Shown: piece by piece, positions 44,778 through 54,430 of the stretch
Layout of the letters: every line of letters starts with the position of its first letter
How positions within the stretch are numbered: the stretch's first letter is position 1
NCBI RefSeq assembly: GCF_025061645.1
Contig: NZ_JANYMP010000004.1
Span: forward strand, 365,117-429,116
Origin: Umezawaea endophytica
Lineage (GTDB): Bacteria > Actinomycetota > Actinomycetes > Mycobacteriales > Pseudonocardiaceae
DNA length: 64,000 nucleotides
Direction: 5' to 3'
Program-made: the position numbers and the translations under genes
The notes under the pieces: generated by a model
Seen by the model: only the letters and a program-made list of their open reading frames with translations
What the model was told of the DNA's origin: nothing
The model's database searches: none

Positions 44778-46673
44778 TCAGAGCGAGTGCTGCAACCGCT
44801 GCGCCATCAGCCTGATGAAGCGTGACGGGTCGGCCAGTTCGCCGCCCTCGGCGATCAGGGCCATGCCGTACAGGAGTTCCGCCGTCTCGGCGACGGCCTC
44901 GTCGTCGGGGCGGGTCTCGTGCGCGGTGCGCAGGCCCGTGACGAGCGGGTGGGTCGGGTTCAGCTCCAGGACGCGCTTCTGCTTCGGCACCTCCTGGCCC
45001 ATGGCCCGGTACATCTTCTCCAGCGTCGGCGTGATGTCGTGGGAGTCGCCGACGATGCACGCGGGGGACGTGGTCAGGCGCGACGAGAGCCGCACCTCCT
45101 TCACGTTCTCCGAGAGCGTGGTCGTCATCCACGTCATCAGGTCGGCGAAGTCCTTCTTCGCCTCGGCGTTCTTCTCCTCGTCCTCGTCCTTGCCGAGGTC
45201 GACCTCACCCTTGGCGATGGACTGGAACTGCTTGCCGTCGAAGCCGTTGACGGCGTCGACCCACATCTCGTCGATCGGGTCCGTGAGGACCAGCACCTCG
45301 AAGCCCTTGGCCTGGAAGGCCTCCATGTGCGGCGAGTTCTCGATGATGGAGCGGGACTCGCCGGTCAGGTAGTAGATGTCGGACTGGCCGTCCTTCATCC
45401 GCGCCACGTAGTCCTTCAGCGTGGTGGGCGCCTCGGCGTCGTGGGTCGACGCGAACGACGCGATCTCCAGGATCGAGTCGCGGTTGTCGACGTCGTCGAG
45501 GAGGCCCTCCTTGACGGCCTTGCCGAACTCGGTCCAGAACTTCGCGTAGTTCTCGGCGTTGTCGGCCATCATCGTCTTGACCGTCTGGAGGACCTTCTTC
45601 ACCAGGCGGCGGCGGATCATCCGGATCTGCCGGTCCTGCTGGAGGATCTCGCGGGAGACGTTGAGCGACAGGTCCTGCGCGTCGACGACACCCTTCACGA
45701 AGCGCAGGTACTCCGGCATCAGCGCTTCGCAGTCGTCCATGATGAAGACGCGCTTGACGTAGAGCTGCACGCCGCGCTTGCGCTCGCGCATGAAGAGGTC
45801 CAGCGGCGCCTGCGACGGGATGAACAGCAGCGCCTGGTACTCGAACGTGCCCTCCGCCTGGATGCGGAAGGTCTCCAGCGGGTCGTTCCAGTCGTGGCTG
45901 ATGTGCTTGTAGAACTCGTTGTACTCGGACTGCTCGACCTCGCTGCTGGAGCGGGCCCAGAGCGCCTTCATCGAGTTCACCGTCTCCAGCGCGGGTTCCG
46001 CGCCCTCCTCGGTGTGCAGCTCGACCATCTTCACCGGCCAGGTGATGAAGTCCGAGTACCGCTTGACGATCTCGCGGACCTTGTGCGTCGACGTGTAGTC
46101 GAACAGGTGGTCCTCGGTGTCCTCCGGCTTGAGGTGCAGCGTCACGGTCGTGCCCTGCGGCGCGTCCTCGACGGGCTCGATCGTGTAGGTGCCCTCGCCC
46201 TCGGACTCCCAGCGCACGCCCTCGGACGTGCCCGCGCGGCGCGAGACGAGGGTGACCTTGTCCGCGACCATGAAGCTGGAGTAGAACCCGACGCCGAACT
46301 GGCCGATCAGGTCCTGCGACCCGGCGGCGTCCTTGGACTCCTTGACCTTCTTCAGGAACTCCGCGGTACCGGACTTCGCGATCGTGCCGATCAGCGCGAT
46401 GACGTCGTCGCGGGACATGCCGATGCCGTTGTCCCGCACGGACAGCGTGCGCTGCTCGGCGTCGACCGCGATCTCGACGTGCAGGTCGTCGGTGTCGGCG
46501 TTCAGGTCCTTGTCGCGGAACGATTCCAGGCGCAACTTGTCCAACGCGTCTGAGGCGTTGGACACGAGTTCCCGCAGGAAGACGTCCTTGTTCGAGTAGA
46601 TCGAGTGGATCATCAGTTGGAGGAGCTGGCGCGCCTCGGACTGGAACTCGAATGTCTGGGTCGGCGTGGTCAC
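44778..46673 (-). CDS. htpG: Molecular chaperone HtpG (Hsp90)
   Basis: This 631-residue protein spans the complete Hsp90 architecture. The N-terminal GHKL ATPase carries [27 protein letters not shown] and [16 protein letters not shown] middle domain ([64 protein letters not shown]) and a C-terminal dimerisation domain follow. GTG 46673 gives the family N-terminus and lies 8 nt after TAACAT, so the mRNA may be nearly leaderless. It assists folding of client proteins in the cytoplasm. Confidence 0.97.
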
Positions 46674-46737
46674 GTTCGGCGATGTTACCGAAGCGCCCCC
46701 GGTGATCGTGTGCGGATCGGGAGTTCGGCGTCGCGCG

Positions 46738-48507
46738 CTACCCCCTGTCCGCAGAACTCGGGTCGCCCGCCCGCGCCTGGCCGAGGTAGACGCGGGCGAA
46801 CGAGCCCGCGACGCGGTCGATCGGGAACCGCTCGCGCACCGTCGCCCGGCCTGCCTCGGCCACCGCACGGGTCGCCCCGCCCAGCGCGACGACCTCCCGC
46901 AGCCGCGCGCCGAGCCGTTCGGCGGTGGACGTGTCGGCGAGGAACCCGTTGCGGCCGTCCTCCACGTAGTGGGGCAGCCCGCCGCGCCGGGGGCCGACCA
47001 CCAGCAGCCCGGCCTCCATCGCCTCCAGCACGGCGATGCCGAACTCCTCCTTGGCACTGGAACACGCGTAGAGGTGCGGCGACGGCGAGGGCAGGGCCTG
47101 GACCAGCGTGTGCTCCAGTTCGCGCACCTTCCCGTTCGGCCAGGCGGGCAGCACGGCCAGCCGTCCGCGCGCCTCCGGCACCGACGCGGCGAGCGCCAGC
47201 ACCTCGTCCAGCACGGCCTGCTCGTCGGGGGTGCGCGCGGTGACCGACCCGCCGATCAGCACCAGCGCCGTCGACCGGTGCAGGCCCGCCCCCAGCCACG
47301 CCCGCACCAGCACGGTCTGCTGCTTCACCGGGTGCAGGCGGCCGACGTTGAGCAGCACGGGCAGGCCCCGCGCCGAGTCGTCGAGCCGCGGGAACACCCT
47401 GGACGGCTCGAACAGCTCGCGCACCAGCGCGGGCCGCGCCGTCCCGGCCACCGGCGCGATGCCCTCCTCGACGGCCACGGCGCGGCGGTGCTCCAGTTGC
47501 GGGAAGTGCTCTACCAGCTCGTCGTCCCGCCCGCCGATGGTGACCAGCGCGTCGGCGCGCTCGACCAGCCGGTCCGCCACCCCCACGCGGTGAAGGTCGA
47601 ACCGCAGCGCGTCGGTGTCCGCCCCCTCCTCGGGGTACCGCTCGGCCAGGTGGCGGTGCGGATCCGGGGTCAGCGTGAACACCACGCGCGCGCCCAGCAG
47701 CCGGGCCGCGTCGGCCACCGCGAGGGAACCGTCGTCGGAGTACCGGACGTGCACGACGTCGGGGCTCAACCCGTGACGGGACAGCAGCGCGCGGACCCAC
47801 CAGGTGATCGCGGCCCGGTGCCCGCCCATCTCCTGCTGGCTCAACGCGACGGGGGAGTCCACCGGCACGTGCACGGTCCAGTGCTCCCGGTCGTCCGCGC
47901 GTTCCACGACGATCGCCGTGGGGTTCGCCGCGAGCACGATCGTCACGACCCGGCCGACGTCGTCGCGGTCGGCCAGCGCGTCGCCCAGCGACCGCAGGAA
48001 CACCCCGAGCCCACCGCTGGCCCCCTCACCGGGCTGCCCGGTGCCGCCGATCAGCATCGCCTGCGCCACCGTCGGCCCGTCCACCGGAGCGGCCGGGGGT
48101 GGCGACCAGTCGGCCAGGAGGTCCAGCAGCAGCTTCTCGTACGGCGATCCGGGGTCGCCCTGCACCGGCAGGCCCAGCGAGTGCAGGTACCGCCACAGCG
48201 GGGCGCGCTCGCCGACGGACCGCGCCTCGTCGGCGGTCAGCGGCGCCAGCCCGTGGAGGGCGGCGAGGTCCAGCAGCCACCCGGTGACGGGTTCGCCGGG
48301 GCGGTCGAGCAGGGTTCTCCGCAGCACGGTCCCGAAGTCGCCTTTTAGCAGCTCCGGAACGAGGTCGCACAACAGGGAGAACGCCGCAGGTGACGGGGCT
48401 CGAACGAGGTCCCCGAGCGCCTGTTCCGGCGAGGGGAGCGGGGGTGGTCCGCCCAGGCGGAGTCGACGGTCTTCCAGCGCTCGCAGCACATCCGGGTGTG
48501 ATCGCAC
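46738..48507 (-). CDS. GT4-type glycosyltransferase with N-terminal extension
   Basis: This 589-residue protein has an N-terminal helical extension of about 150 residues. A two-lobe GT-B retaining enzyme follows, with GGLGVFLRSLG, NVGRLHPVKQQTVLVRAW, and the donor-binding E-x7-E in EEFGIAVLEAMEAGLLVVGPRRGGLPHYVEDGRNGF. It has the style of sucrose/trehalose-phosphate-type GT4 enzymes, but the acceptor is unknown. GTG 48507 is used because the divergent promoter starts just beyond it. It is divergent from the macrolide-type glycosyltransferase gene. Confidence 0.8.
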   Translation of the reverse strand: MRSHPDVLRALEDRRLRLGGPPPLPSPEQALGDLVRAPSPAAFSLLCDLVPELLKGDFGTVLRRTLLDRPGEPVTGWLLDLAALHGLAPLTADEARSVGERAPLWRYLHSLGLPVQGDPGSPYEKLLLDLLADWSPPPAAPVDGPTVAQAMLIGGTGQPGEGASGGLGVFLRSLGDALADRDDVGRVVTIVLAANPTAIVVERADDREHWTVHVPVDSPVALSQQEMGGHRAAITWWVRALLSRHGLSPDVVHVRYSDDGSLAVADAARLLGARVVFTLTPDPHRHLAERYPEEGADTDALRFDLHRVGVADRLVERADALVTIGGRDDELVEHFPQLEHRRAVAVEEGIAPVAGTARPALVRELFEPSRVFPRLDDSARGLPVLLNVGRLHPVKQQTVLVRAWLGAGLHRSTALVLIGGSVTARTPDEQAVLDEVLALAASVPEARGRLAVLPAWPNGKVRELEHTLVQALPSPSPHLYACSSAKEEFGIAVLEAMEAGLLVVGPRRGGLPHYVEDGRNGFLADTSTAERLGARLREVVALGGATRAVAEAGRATVRERFPIDRVAGSFARVYLGQARAGDPSSADRG

Positions 48508-48515
48508 GCACGACG

Positions 48516-48543
48516 TTCGAACCGGACGGACGTCCGGATCGAA
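48516..48543. promoter_or_regulatory. 28-bp dyad in the divergent promoter of two glycosyltransferase genes
   Basis: The outer arms are TTCGA and TCGAA and the inner arms CCGGAC and GTCCGG, giving an imperfect symmetric element in the 72-bp gap. It is a likely shared regulator site. Confidence 0.5.
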
Positions 48544-48579
48544 CAAAACCCTGTTATCCCAAGGAAAGTGAGGTGGGCC

Positions 48580-49890
48580 ATGCCCCGCGCCGTGGTGATC
48601 AGCCCGCCGTTCAGGTCGCACGCGCAGCCGCTGTCCGTTCTGGCCCGCTCGTTGTGCGGAGCCGGTGTGGACGTGGTATTCGCGTCCACACCGGAGTTCG
48701 CGGACTTGGCCGGGGGACTGGACTTCGTGCCGTTGCGCACGACCAGGAACGCCAACACGGGGATCGCGCAGAACACCGTGCAGGACTCCGGGTCCACGCG
48801 CAGGCTCGACGAGTTCCTCGACTCCACCAGGCGTGGCGCCGTGCCCGCGCTGCTGACGCAGACGGCACACCGCCGGGCCGACGTGCTGGCCTCGCCGGAG
48901 GAGGTGCTGGCGGACGTCGCCGCCCTGCACGAGCGCCTGCGGCCGGACTGGTACCTGGTCGACCAGCTCAACTACGCCGCGACGCTGGCGCTGCACGCGC
49001 TGGGGCTGCCGTACGCGTCGTTCTGCCCCGGCCACCCGACCTACCTGGTGGCCCGCGACGACCAGTACTTCGGCCTGCCGCAGCTCTGGCCGTCCGCCGT
49101 CGCTCCGACGGACCTGGCCGAGCTGCGCGAGGCGACCCGGCTCACCGACCTCCGGTTCACCGAGCTGTTCGCCGACTTCCTCCGGCGCCACGCGCCGCGG
49201 CGGCCCGTGCCGCGCCGGGCGTTCGCGCTGACGTCACCGCACGCGGCCGTCCTCAACTACCCCCGGTTCCCCTGGCTGCCGCCGCTGCCCGAGGAGCCCG
49301 ACCTGGTTTTCCTGGGGCACTGCACCGAACCCGCCCGGCTCGACGAGGCCTGGGCGGCCCGGCTCACCGGCCGCCGGGTGGTGCTCATCGCGCTGGGCAC
49401 GTTCCTGTCCGCTCGGGACGACGTCCTGCGGACCGCCGTGACGGGCGCGCTGGGCATCCCGGACGTGACCGTCGTCGTCGCGGCGGGCGCGCGCGTCGAG
49501 GCGCTGGCGGACCTCGCCGCCGACCCCCGCGTGGTGCTGGAAGCGGAGGTGCCGCAACGGGCCCTGCTCCCGCACGTGCACGCGCTCGTGCACCACGGCG
49601 GCAACAACACGTTCACCGAGGCGCTGGAGGCGGGCGTGCCCGCGCTGGTCCTGCCGTTCTCCAGCGACCAGTTCTGCGTCGCCCACGACGCCGAGCGGTC
49701 GGGCGCGGGCGTGTGCCTGGACCCGAACGCCCTCACCGCGTCTCAGGTGGAGACCGCGTTGCGCGGCCTGCTCGGCGGTGGCGGCACGCCGGGGCTGCTC
49801 GCCCTGCGGGACGAGGTGCGCGCCGCGGGACCGGATCGCGGCGCCGCGGCGCTGGTCGACGTGCTGGACCGGAAGGTGGCCGCACGATGA
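48580..49890 (+). CDS. GT1-family glycosyltransferase (macrolide/UGT type)
   Basis: This 436-residue protein has an N-terminal acceptor lobe (VISPPFRSHAQPLSVLARSLCGAGVDVVFAS) and a C-terminal nucleotide-sugar lobe with HVHALVHHGGNNTFTEALEAGVPALVLPFSSDQFCVAHDAE. The latter is the UGT signature used by macrolide glycosyltransferases. ATG 48580 follows AAGGAAAGTGAGGTGG. It could modify an antibiotic (self-resistance or inactivation) or a secondary metabolite; no biosynthetic cluster is adjacent. Confidence 0.88.
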   Translation: MPRAVVISPPFRSHAQPLSVLARSLCGAGVDVVFASTPEFADLAGGLDFVPLRTTRNANTGIAQNTVQDSGSTRRLDEFLDSTRRGAVPALLTQTAHRRADVLASPEEVLADVAALHERLRPDWYLVDQLNYAATLALHALGLPYASFCPGHPTYLVARDDQYFGLPQLWPSAVAPTDLAELREATRLTDLRFTELFADFLRRHAPRRPVPRRAFALTSPHAAVLNYPRFPWLPPLPEEPDLVFLGHCTEPARLDEAWAARLTGRRVVLIALGTFLSARDDVLRTAVTGALGIPDVTVVVAAGARVEALADLAADPRVVLEAEVPQRALLPHVHALVHHGGNNTFTEALEAGVPALVLPFSSDQFCVAHDAERSGAGVCLDPNALTASQVETALRGLLGGGGTPGLLALRDEVRAAGPDRGAAALVDVLDRKVAAR

Positions 49891-50093
49891 CCTCCCCGCG
49901 CCCGTCGGTCCACTTCGGACAGTCGTCGGGGCGCGGCGTCCACCGGCCGGTCGCGGTGCTGCGCGATCGGGCTAAGCAGGCCGGGTGAACGTGGCCTCGC
50001 GGCGTTGTGGGGTGAGCTGGTGCCCGATATGGTCCTCTCCCTCTGACGGGGGTTCAAGTGCGCCCTTCGGCTGGAATGTCCTTGGGGTGCACC

Positions 50094-50468
50094 ATGTCCG
50101 ATCCGGTAGAGGTCGAGCCGCTGGTCGTGGACGGCCAGGCGTTGACCATCCGCGTGTGCCGGGGCAGTCGAAGCGCCATCGTCGCGGTCGAGGGCGAGTC
50201 CGACTCCGCCAGCGCCCACCGCCTCGGCCGCGAGTTGAGAGCGCTGTGCGCCCAGTACACCCTGGTCGTCGTGGACTGCCTCGGGCTGCGGTTCCTCGGG
50301 TCCACCGGCCTCACCGTCGTGCTCGACGCCCACCTCCACGCCAAGGCCCGCGGCAACGTACTGAGACTCGTCGTCAGCACCCCGGCGGTGCTCGCGGTGC
50401 TCCGCGTGTCGCGCATGGACCAGGACCTGGAAGTGTTCGGCACCATGAACGACGCCCTGACGACCTGA
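50094..50468 (+). CDS. STAS-domain anti-sigma factor antagonist
   Basis: This 124-residue protein has the SpoIIAA/RsbV fold. The phosphorylatable Ser sits in LRFLGSTGLTVVLDAHLHA, and YTLVVVDCLGL precedes it. It would bind an RsbW-type anti-sigma kinase and release a sigma factor when dephosphorylated. ATG 50094 is preferred to ATG 50076 for family length; the site is weak. The gene stands alone. Confidence 0.85.
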   Translation: MSDPVEVEPLVVDGQALTIRVCRGSRSAIVAVEGESDSASAHRLGRELRALCAQYTLVVVDCLGLRFLGSTGLTVVLDAHLHAKARGNVLRLVVSTPAVLAVLRVSRMDQDLEVFGTMNDALTT

Positions 50469-50753
50469 CTTCCACGCAGCGGTGAATTTCCTGCCGGGCA
50501 AAGCTTTTCGGGTGGGTTGCACTGTTGGTGGTGTGCTTTGTGGCTTCAGTGTTGAATGAATCTTGGTAACCGGATCGCGAATGGACGGAGACCGCGAGGA
50601 CGTGGCGGCTGGTCCACAACGGACCGGCCACACGGCGGGCGGGGTCCGATGCAACCGCACCCGTGCCGTGACCAGGTGTGACCGGTGGTGTTCCGGCAGG
50701 TGGTCCGTCCCCCGTCTGGTCTAATGATCACCTCGACCTCGGAGGGCTCCCAC

Positions 50754-51767
50754 ATGACCACGGCCAGCGTCTACAGCTACGGCATCGCGCTGCTGTGGTT
50801 CCTGTTCTTCCTGGTCAGCTTCATCCGCGACCGGCGGAGGCTGCGCAACGGCGTCTACCTGTTCCTGTCCCTGGTGTTCCTCGGCTTCGGCCTGCTGATG
50901 ACGTTGGCGTCGGTCTCCTCGACGGCGGCGAGCATCGTGGTCATCGCGGTCGTGGTGCTGATCCCGCTGCTGATCGTGGGCCTCGCGGTGTTCCTGGTCG
51001 CGAACGGTGTGACGATGGTCCGCCGTGAAGGTCTGCGGCCGGTGAACCTGCTGTCGCTGGCGGCCGGGTTGGGGATCTTCGCGTTCGTGGTGTTCCAGGC
51101 GGTGCGGCAGGCCGTCGACTGGCCGCCGCTCGGGGTCGTCGGCGACGTCATGACGGGGCTGCTGGCGTACCTCGGGTTCCTGTTCGCGTGCTTCCTGCTG
51201 TACTCGTTCGTCTACGGCCGGATCCGCCCGAAGCGGGGTGTCGACTTCATCGTGGTGCTGGGCGCGGGCCTGATCGGGGAGAGAGTGCCGCCGCTGCTCG
51301 CGAGCAGGCTGGAGCGGGGGCGGACGGCGTTCGACGCGGCGGTCGCGCGGGGTGTGGAGCCGGCGCTGATCACCTCGGGCGGCCAGGGGCCGGGGGAGGA
51401 CGTGCCGGAGGCGGTCGCCATGGCCGAGTACCTGGTGTCCAGGGGCGTCGACCGGGAGCGGGTGCTGCTGGAGGACCGGTCGACGACGACGTGGGAGAAC
51501 CTGACGTTCAGCAAGGAGATCATGGTCGAGCAGCGGCCGGACTACCGCTGCCTGGTCGTCACCAACAACTTCCACGTCCTGCGGGCCGCGCTGCTGGCGC
51601 GCAAGGCGAAGCTGAACGGCCAGGTCATCGGCTCGCCGACGGCCTGGTACTTCTGGCCGACCGCGACGCTGCGGGAGTTCGTCGCGATCCTCGTGGAGCA
51701 CTGGGTGGTCAACGGGGTGATCGGCCTGCTGATCGTCCTGGCCGCCGTGCTGCCCGCGATCGGCTGA
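50754..51767 (+). CDS. YdcF/ElyC-like membrane protein with DUF218 domain
   Basis: This 337-residue protein has six membrane segments in the first 175 residues, then a DUF218 domain (VDFIVVLGAGLIGERVPPLLASRLERGRTAF..., PALITSGGQGPGEDVPEAVAMAEYLVSRGVDRERVLLEDRSTTTWENLTF..., VTNNFHVLRAALLA). ATG 50754 follows GGAGGG. Relatives affect envelope and peptidoglycan integrity. It converges on the next gene with no spacer. Confidence 0.9.
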   Translation: MTTASVYSYGIALLWFLFFLVSFIRDRRRLRNGVYLFLSLVFLGFGLLMTLASVSSTAASIVVIAVVVLIPLLIVGLAVFLVANGVTMVRREGLRPVNLLSLAAGLGIFAFVVFQAVRQAVDWPPLGVVGDVMTGLLAYLGFLFACFLLYSFVYGRIRPKRGVDFIVVLGAGLIGERVPPLLASRLERGRTAFDAAVARGVEPALITSGGQGPGEDVPEAVAMAEYLVSRGVDRERVLLEDRSTTTWENLTFSKEIMVEQRPDYRCLVVTNNFHVLRAALLARKAKLNGQVIGSPTAWYFWPTATLREFVAILVEHWVVNGVIGLLIVLAAVLPAIG

Positions 51768-53201
51768 TCACGGCGTCGGCTCGACGGCCGGGCACGACGC
51801 GCCCTCGGCTGGCGTGCGCAGGGTGAACAGGTACGTCTCCGCCACGCCGCGCGTGCAGTCGCTGCGGTCGTAGGCGATGTGGCCCCAGCCGTCGTAGGTG
51901 AGCAGGGCGGTGTGCGCGGGGGCCTGCCGGTGGATGCTCTTCGCCCACGCGTAGGGCGTGGCCGGGTCGTGGCGGGAGTTCATGATCAGGATCTTCGGGC
52001 CGGTGCGGATGGTCAGCCGGTGCGGCGGGTTGGCGGGCGGGCCGGTGACGCCCGCGCACGACATCGCCTCGTCGTGGCCGAGGTCGCTGCCGCGCGTGGT
52101 CGGGGCGAGCCGCAGTTCCTCGGCCCGCAGCCGTGCGTAGTCCCGGTGGTCCCGGACGCGCAGCGAGAAGTCCTGGCAGACGGTGGCCAGCCGGACGGCG
52201 AGGTAGTTGTACTCGAACGCCGCCGACAGCGGTGGCTTCTCCGCCGCCAGGTCCGACACGTACTGGGCGATCTCCGCCCACGCGGGCTGGTACAGCATGT
52301 TGTGGACCAACCCGATGAAGCTCGCCCGGCCCCAGCCGACGGCGTCCGCGCCGTCCAGCGCGTCCTCCCAGGTCGCGCGGACGTCCCGGCCGTGCACCGC
52401 GCAGGTCGGCGTGCGGTCGCACCACTTCACGAACTCGGTGAACGCCGCCTCGACGGAGGCCGCCCGGTCGTTGACGAACCGGCGGGTGTCCGCGCTGTGG
52501 TCGACGGTGCTGTCCAGGATCATCGACCGCAGGTGACCGCCGAAGCGCTCCGCGTACGCCTGGCCGAGCACCGTGCCGTAGGAGAGGCCGACGTAGTTGA
52601 CCTTCCGCTCGCCCAGCGCCCGCCGGAGCGCGTCCAGGTCCCGGGCGGACTGCCCGGCGTCGGCGTGGTCGAACACCGGACCGCTGCGCGCCCGGCAGTC
52701 CGCGATCAGCGCCCGGTTGTGCGCCACCAGCGCGTCGAACCCGGCCTGGTCCACCGGGTCGGTCGACGGGCCGTGCCCCAGCAGGTCCTCCGAGCAGCGG
52801 ACGAACGCGCTGTCGCCGGTCCCGCGCTGGTCGAACCCGACGACGTCGAACCGCGCCCGCACCTCGGGGCCGAACAGCGCCAACGCTTGCGCGAACGCCG
52901 CTCCCGAGCCGCCCGGCCCGCCGGGATCGGCGACGATCACGCCGATGCGCCGCGCCGGGTCCGTCGCCGTGCGGCGCGAGACGGCGAGGTCGAACGACTC
53001 CCCGCGCGGTTCGGCCCAGTCGACCGGCACCCGGAGCGTGCCGCACTCGGCCTCCGGGACCTCGGGGCAGGCGTGCCACGCGATGGCGGGTGGGCTCCAC
53101 CCGGTGTCCGCGTGCGCGGCGGTGGCCCCGGCCACGAGCGCCACGCAGGAGAGTGCCGTTCCGAGCACGCGCAGGATCGACCGCACGGGGTCCTCCACCA
53201 T
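51768..53201 (-). CDS. Secreted alpha/beta hydrolase, tripeptidyl aminopeptidase type (TAP-like)
   Basis: This 477-residue protein has a signal peptide (ILRVLGTALSCVALVAGATAAHA). The core carries oxyanion region ADPGGPGGSG, nucleophile elbow VGLSYGTVLG, and C-terminal Asp and His in SRHDPATPYAWA and YDGWGHIAYD. Streptomyces SlpD/TAP relatives remove N-terminal peptides outside the cell. It follows the acyltransferase gene after 40 bp on the same strand. Confidence 0.92.
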   Translation of the reverse strand: MVEDPVRSILRVLGTALSCVALVAGATAAHADTGWSPPAIAWHACPEVPEAECGTLRVPVDWAEPRGESFDLAVSRRTATDPARRIGVIVADPGGPGGSGAAFAQALALFGPEVRARFDVVGFDQRGTGDSAFVRCSEDLLGHGPSTDPVDQAGFDALVAHNRALIADCRARSGPVFDHADAGQSARDLDALRRALGERKVNYVGLSYGTVLGQAYAERFGGHLRSMILDSTVDHSADTRRFVNDRAASVEAAFTEFVKWCDRTPTCAVHGRDVRATWEDALDGADAVGWGRASFIGLVHNMLYQPAWAEIAQYVSDLAAEKPPLSAAFEYNYLAVRLATVCQDFSLRVRDHRDYARLRAEELRLAPTTRGSDLGHDEAMSCAGVTGPPANPPHRLTIRTGPKILIMNSRHDPATPYAWAKSIHRQAPAHTALLTYDGWGHIAYDRSDCTRGVAETYLFTLRTPAEGASCPAVEPTP

Positions 53202-53241
53202 CGTCGCCCACGAGATCCGACGGGGGATTGTCGCGAGTCGA

Positions 53242-54318
53242 TCACGTGACGCGCAAGCGTGGTGAGACGGAGTTCCGCCGGGCCACGACGCGGCGGCCGA
53301 CGGCGATCATCGGCAGCTCGACCGCCCGGTGCAGGACGTGGGCCAGTCCCAGCGCCACGAGCAGCACCACGACCGGGCGCGCGCCGCCGAACGACCCGAC
53401 CAGCGCGACGGCCCCGCCCGCCACGCCCTGCACGAGGTACAGCGAGTAGGAGCGTTCGCCCACGAACCGCAGCGGGCGCGTGGACAGCGCCTGCCGCACC
53501 GGCCACCCCGAGACCACGGCGGGCAGCAGGAAGGCGCACGCGACGGCGTACACCGGTGTCACCGCCATGGATCCCGGCACGCCGAACCACTCGCCCAGCA
53601 CCGGGGCCGCGGTGCGCACGGACAGGTGCGCGGCCACGAACGCGAGGCTGACGCAGGTCGAGGCGACGGGACCGGTCAACGGGCGGACGAGCGCGTAGCC
53701 GCGCGGGTGGTGCAGGACGAGCGCGACCACGCACCCCACCAGGATGGAGAAGTAGCCCAGGGTCCAGTTCGGCGACGCCTGCCCGAGCGTGAACGGCAGC
53801 AGCGCGAGCGCCAGGACCAGGCCCGCCGCCGCGACGCCGAACCGCCGCGCCGACGAGGCCGCCCCGGCGAACGCCAGCAGTGGCCACAGCAGGTAGAACT
53901 TCTGCTCGGTGCCCAGCGTCCACGAGTGCCCGTAGGGGTTGTTCTGGGTGAACTCGTTGAAGAACGTGAGCTGCAACGGGAGCGCGGCCCGCAGACCGCT
54001 GCTGGTGACCGTCCCGGCGATCAGGCAGCCGACGACGATCGCGGCGAGCACGAGGAAGTAGACCGGCAGGATGCGGAACGCCCGGCGCAGGTAGAAGTCC
54101 ACCAGCGACACCCGTCCGGCGCGGTCGTGCTCGCGCAGCAGCAACGTCGTGATCAGGAACCCCGACAGCACGAAGAACAGGTGCACGCCGATCCAGCCCT
54201 GGAGGATCTCGGGGCCGTCGAAGTGGAACAGCACCACGAGGACCGCGGCGATGGCCCGCAGGCCGTCGAGCGCGGGGAACCGCCGCGTGGCGAGGTAGTC
54301 GGAATGGGTCGGTGTCAT
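53242..54318 (-). CDS. Acyltransferase family 3 (OafA/YrhL-like) membrane protein
   Basis: This 358-residue protein has about ten membrane helices and the N-terminal FPALDGLRAIAAVLVVLFHF with the conserved catalytic His. HLFFVLSGFLITTLLLRE and RRAFRILPVYF follow. Family members O-acetylate cell-surface polysaccharides or antibiotics. No SGNH domain is attached. It is divergent from the two-component regulator gene. Confidence 0.93.
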   Translation of the reverse strand: MTPTHSDYLATRRFPALDGLRAIAAVLVVLFHFDGPEILQGWIGVHLFFVLSGFLITTLLLREHDRAGRVSLVDFYLRRAFRILPVYFLVLAAIVVGCLIAGTVTSSGLRAALPLQLTFFNEFTQNNPYGHSWTLGTEQKFYLLWPLLAFAGAASSARRFGVAAAGLVLALALLPFTLGQASPNWTLGYFSILVGCVVALVLHHPRGYALVRPLTGPVASTCVSLAFVAAHLSVRTAAPVLGEWFGVPGSMAVTPVYAVACAFLLPAVVSGWPVRQALSTRPLRFVGERSYSLYLVQGVAGGAVALVGSFGGARPVVVLLVALGLAHVLHRAVELPMIAVGRRVVARRNSVSPRLRVT

Positions 54319-54364
54319 GTGGAGCAGCTTCCGCAGCGAGCTTCCCGATCTCGTCGGGGTCGTG

Positions 54365-54389
54365 TCAGGGTTTCGCTACAGAACCCTGA
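54365..54389. promoter_or_regulatory. Operator candidate before the response regulator
   Basis: TCAGGGTT, 9 nt, AACCCTGA. It lies in the divergent region 42 bp before GTG 54431 and is a possible autoregulatory site of the response regulator. Confidence 0.45.
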
Positions 54390-54430
54390 ACACCGGAAAC
54401 GCCGTGTCGGCCGCGGTCCATACTCCTGCC

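Noticed and set aside
49887-49988. 33-codon frame overlapping the end of the GT1 gene (ATGA)
   Set aside because: The overlap looks good, but the peptide has no pattern and ends in non-coding sequence. It is too short to support.
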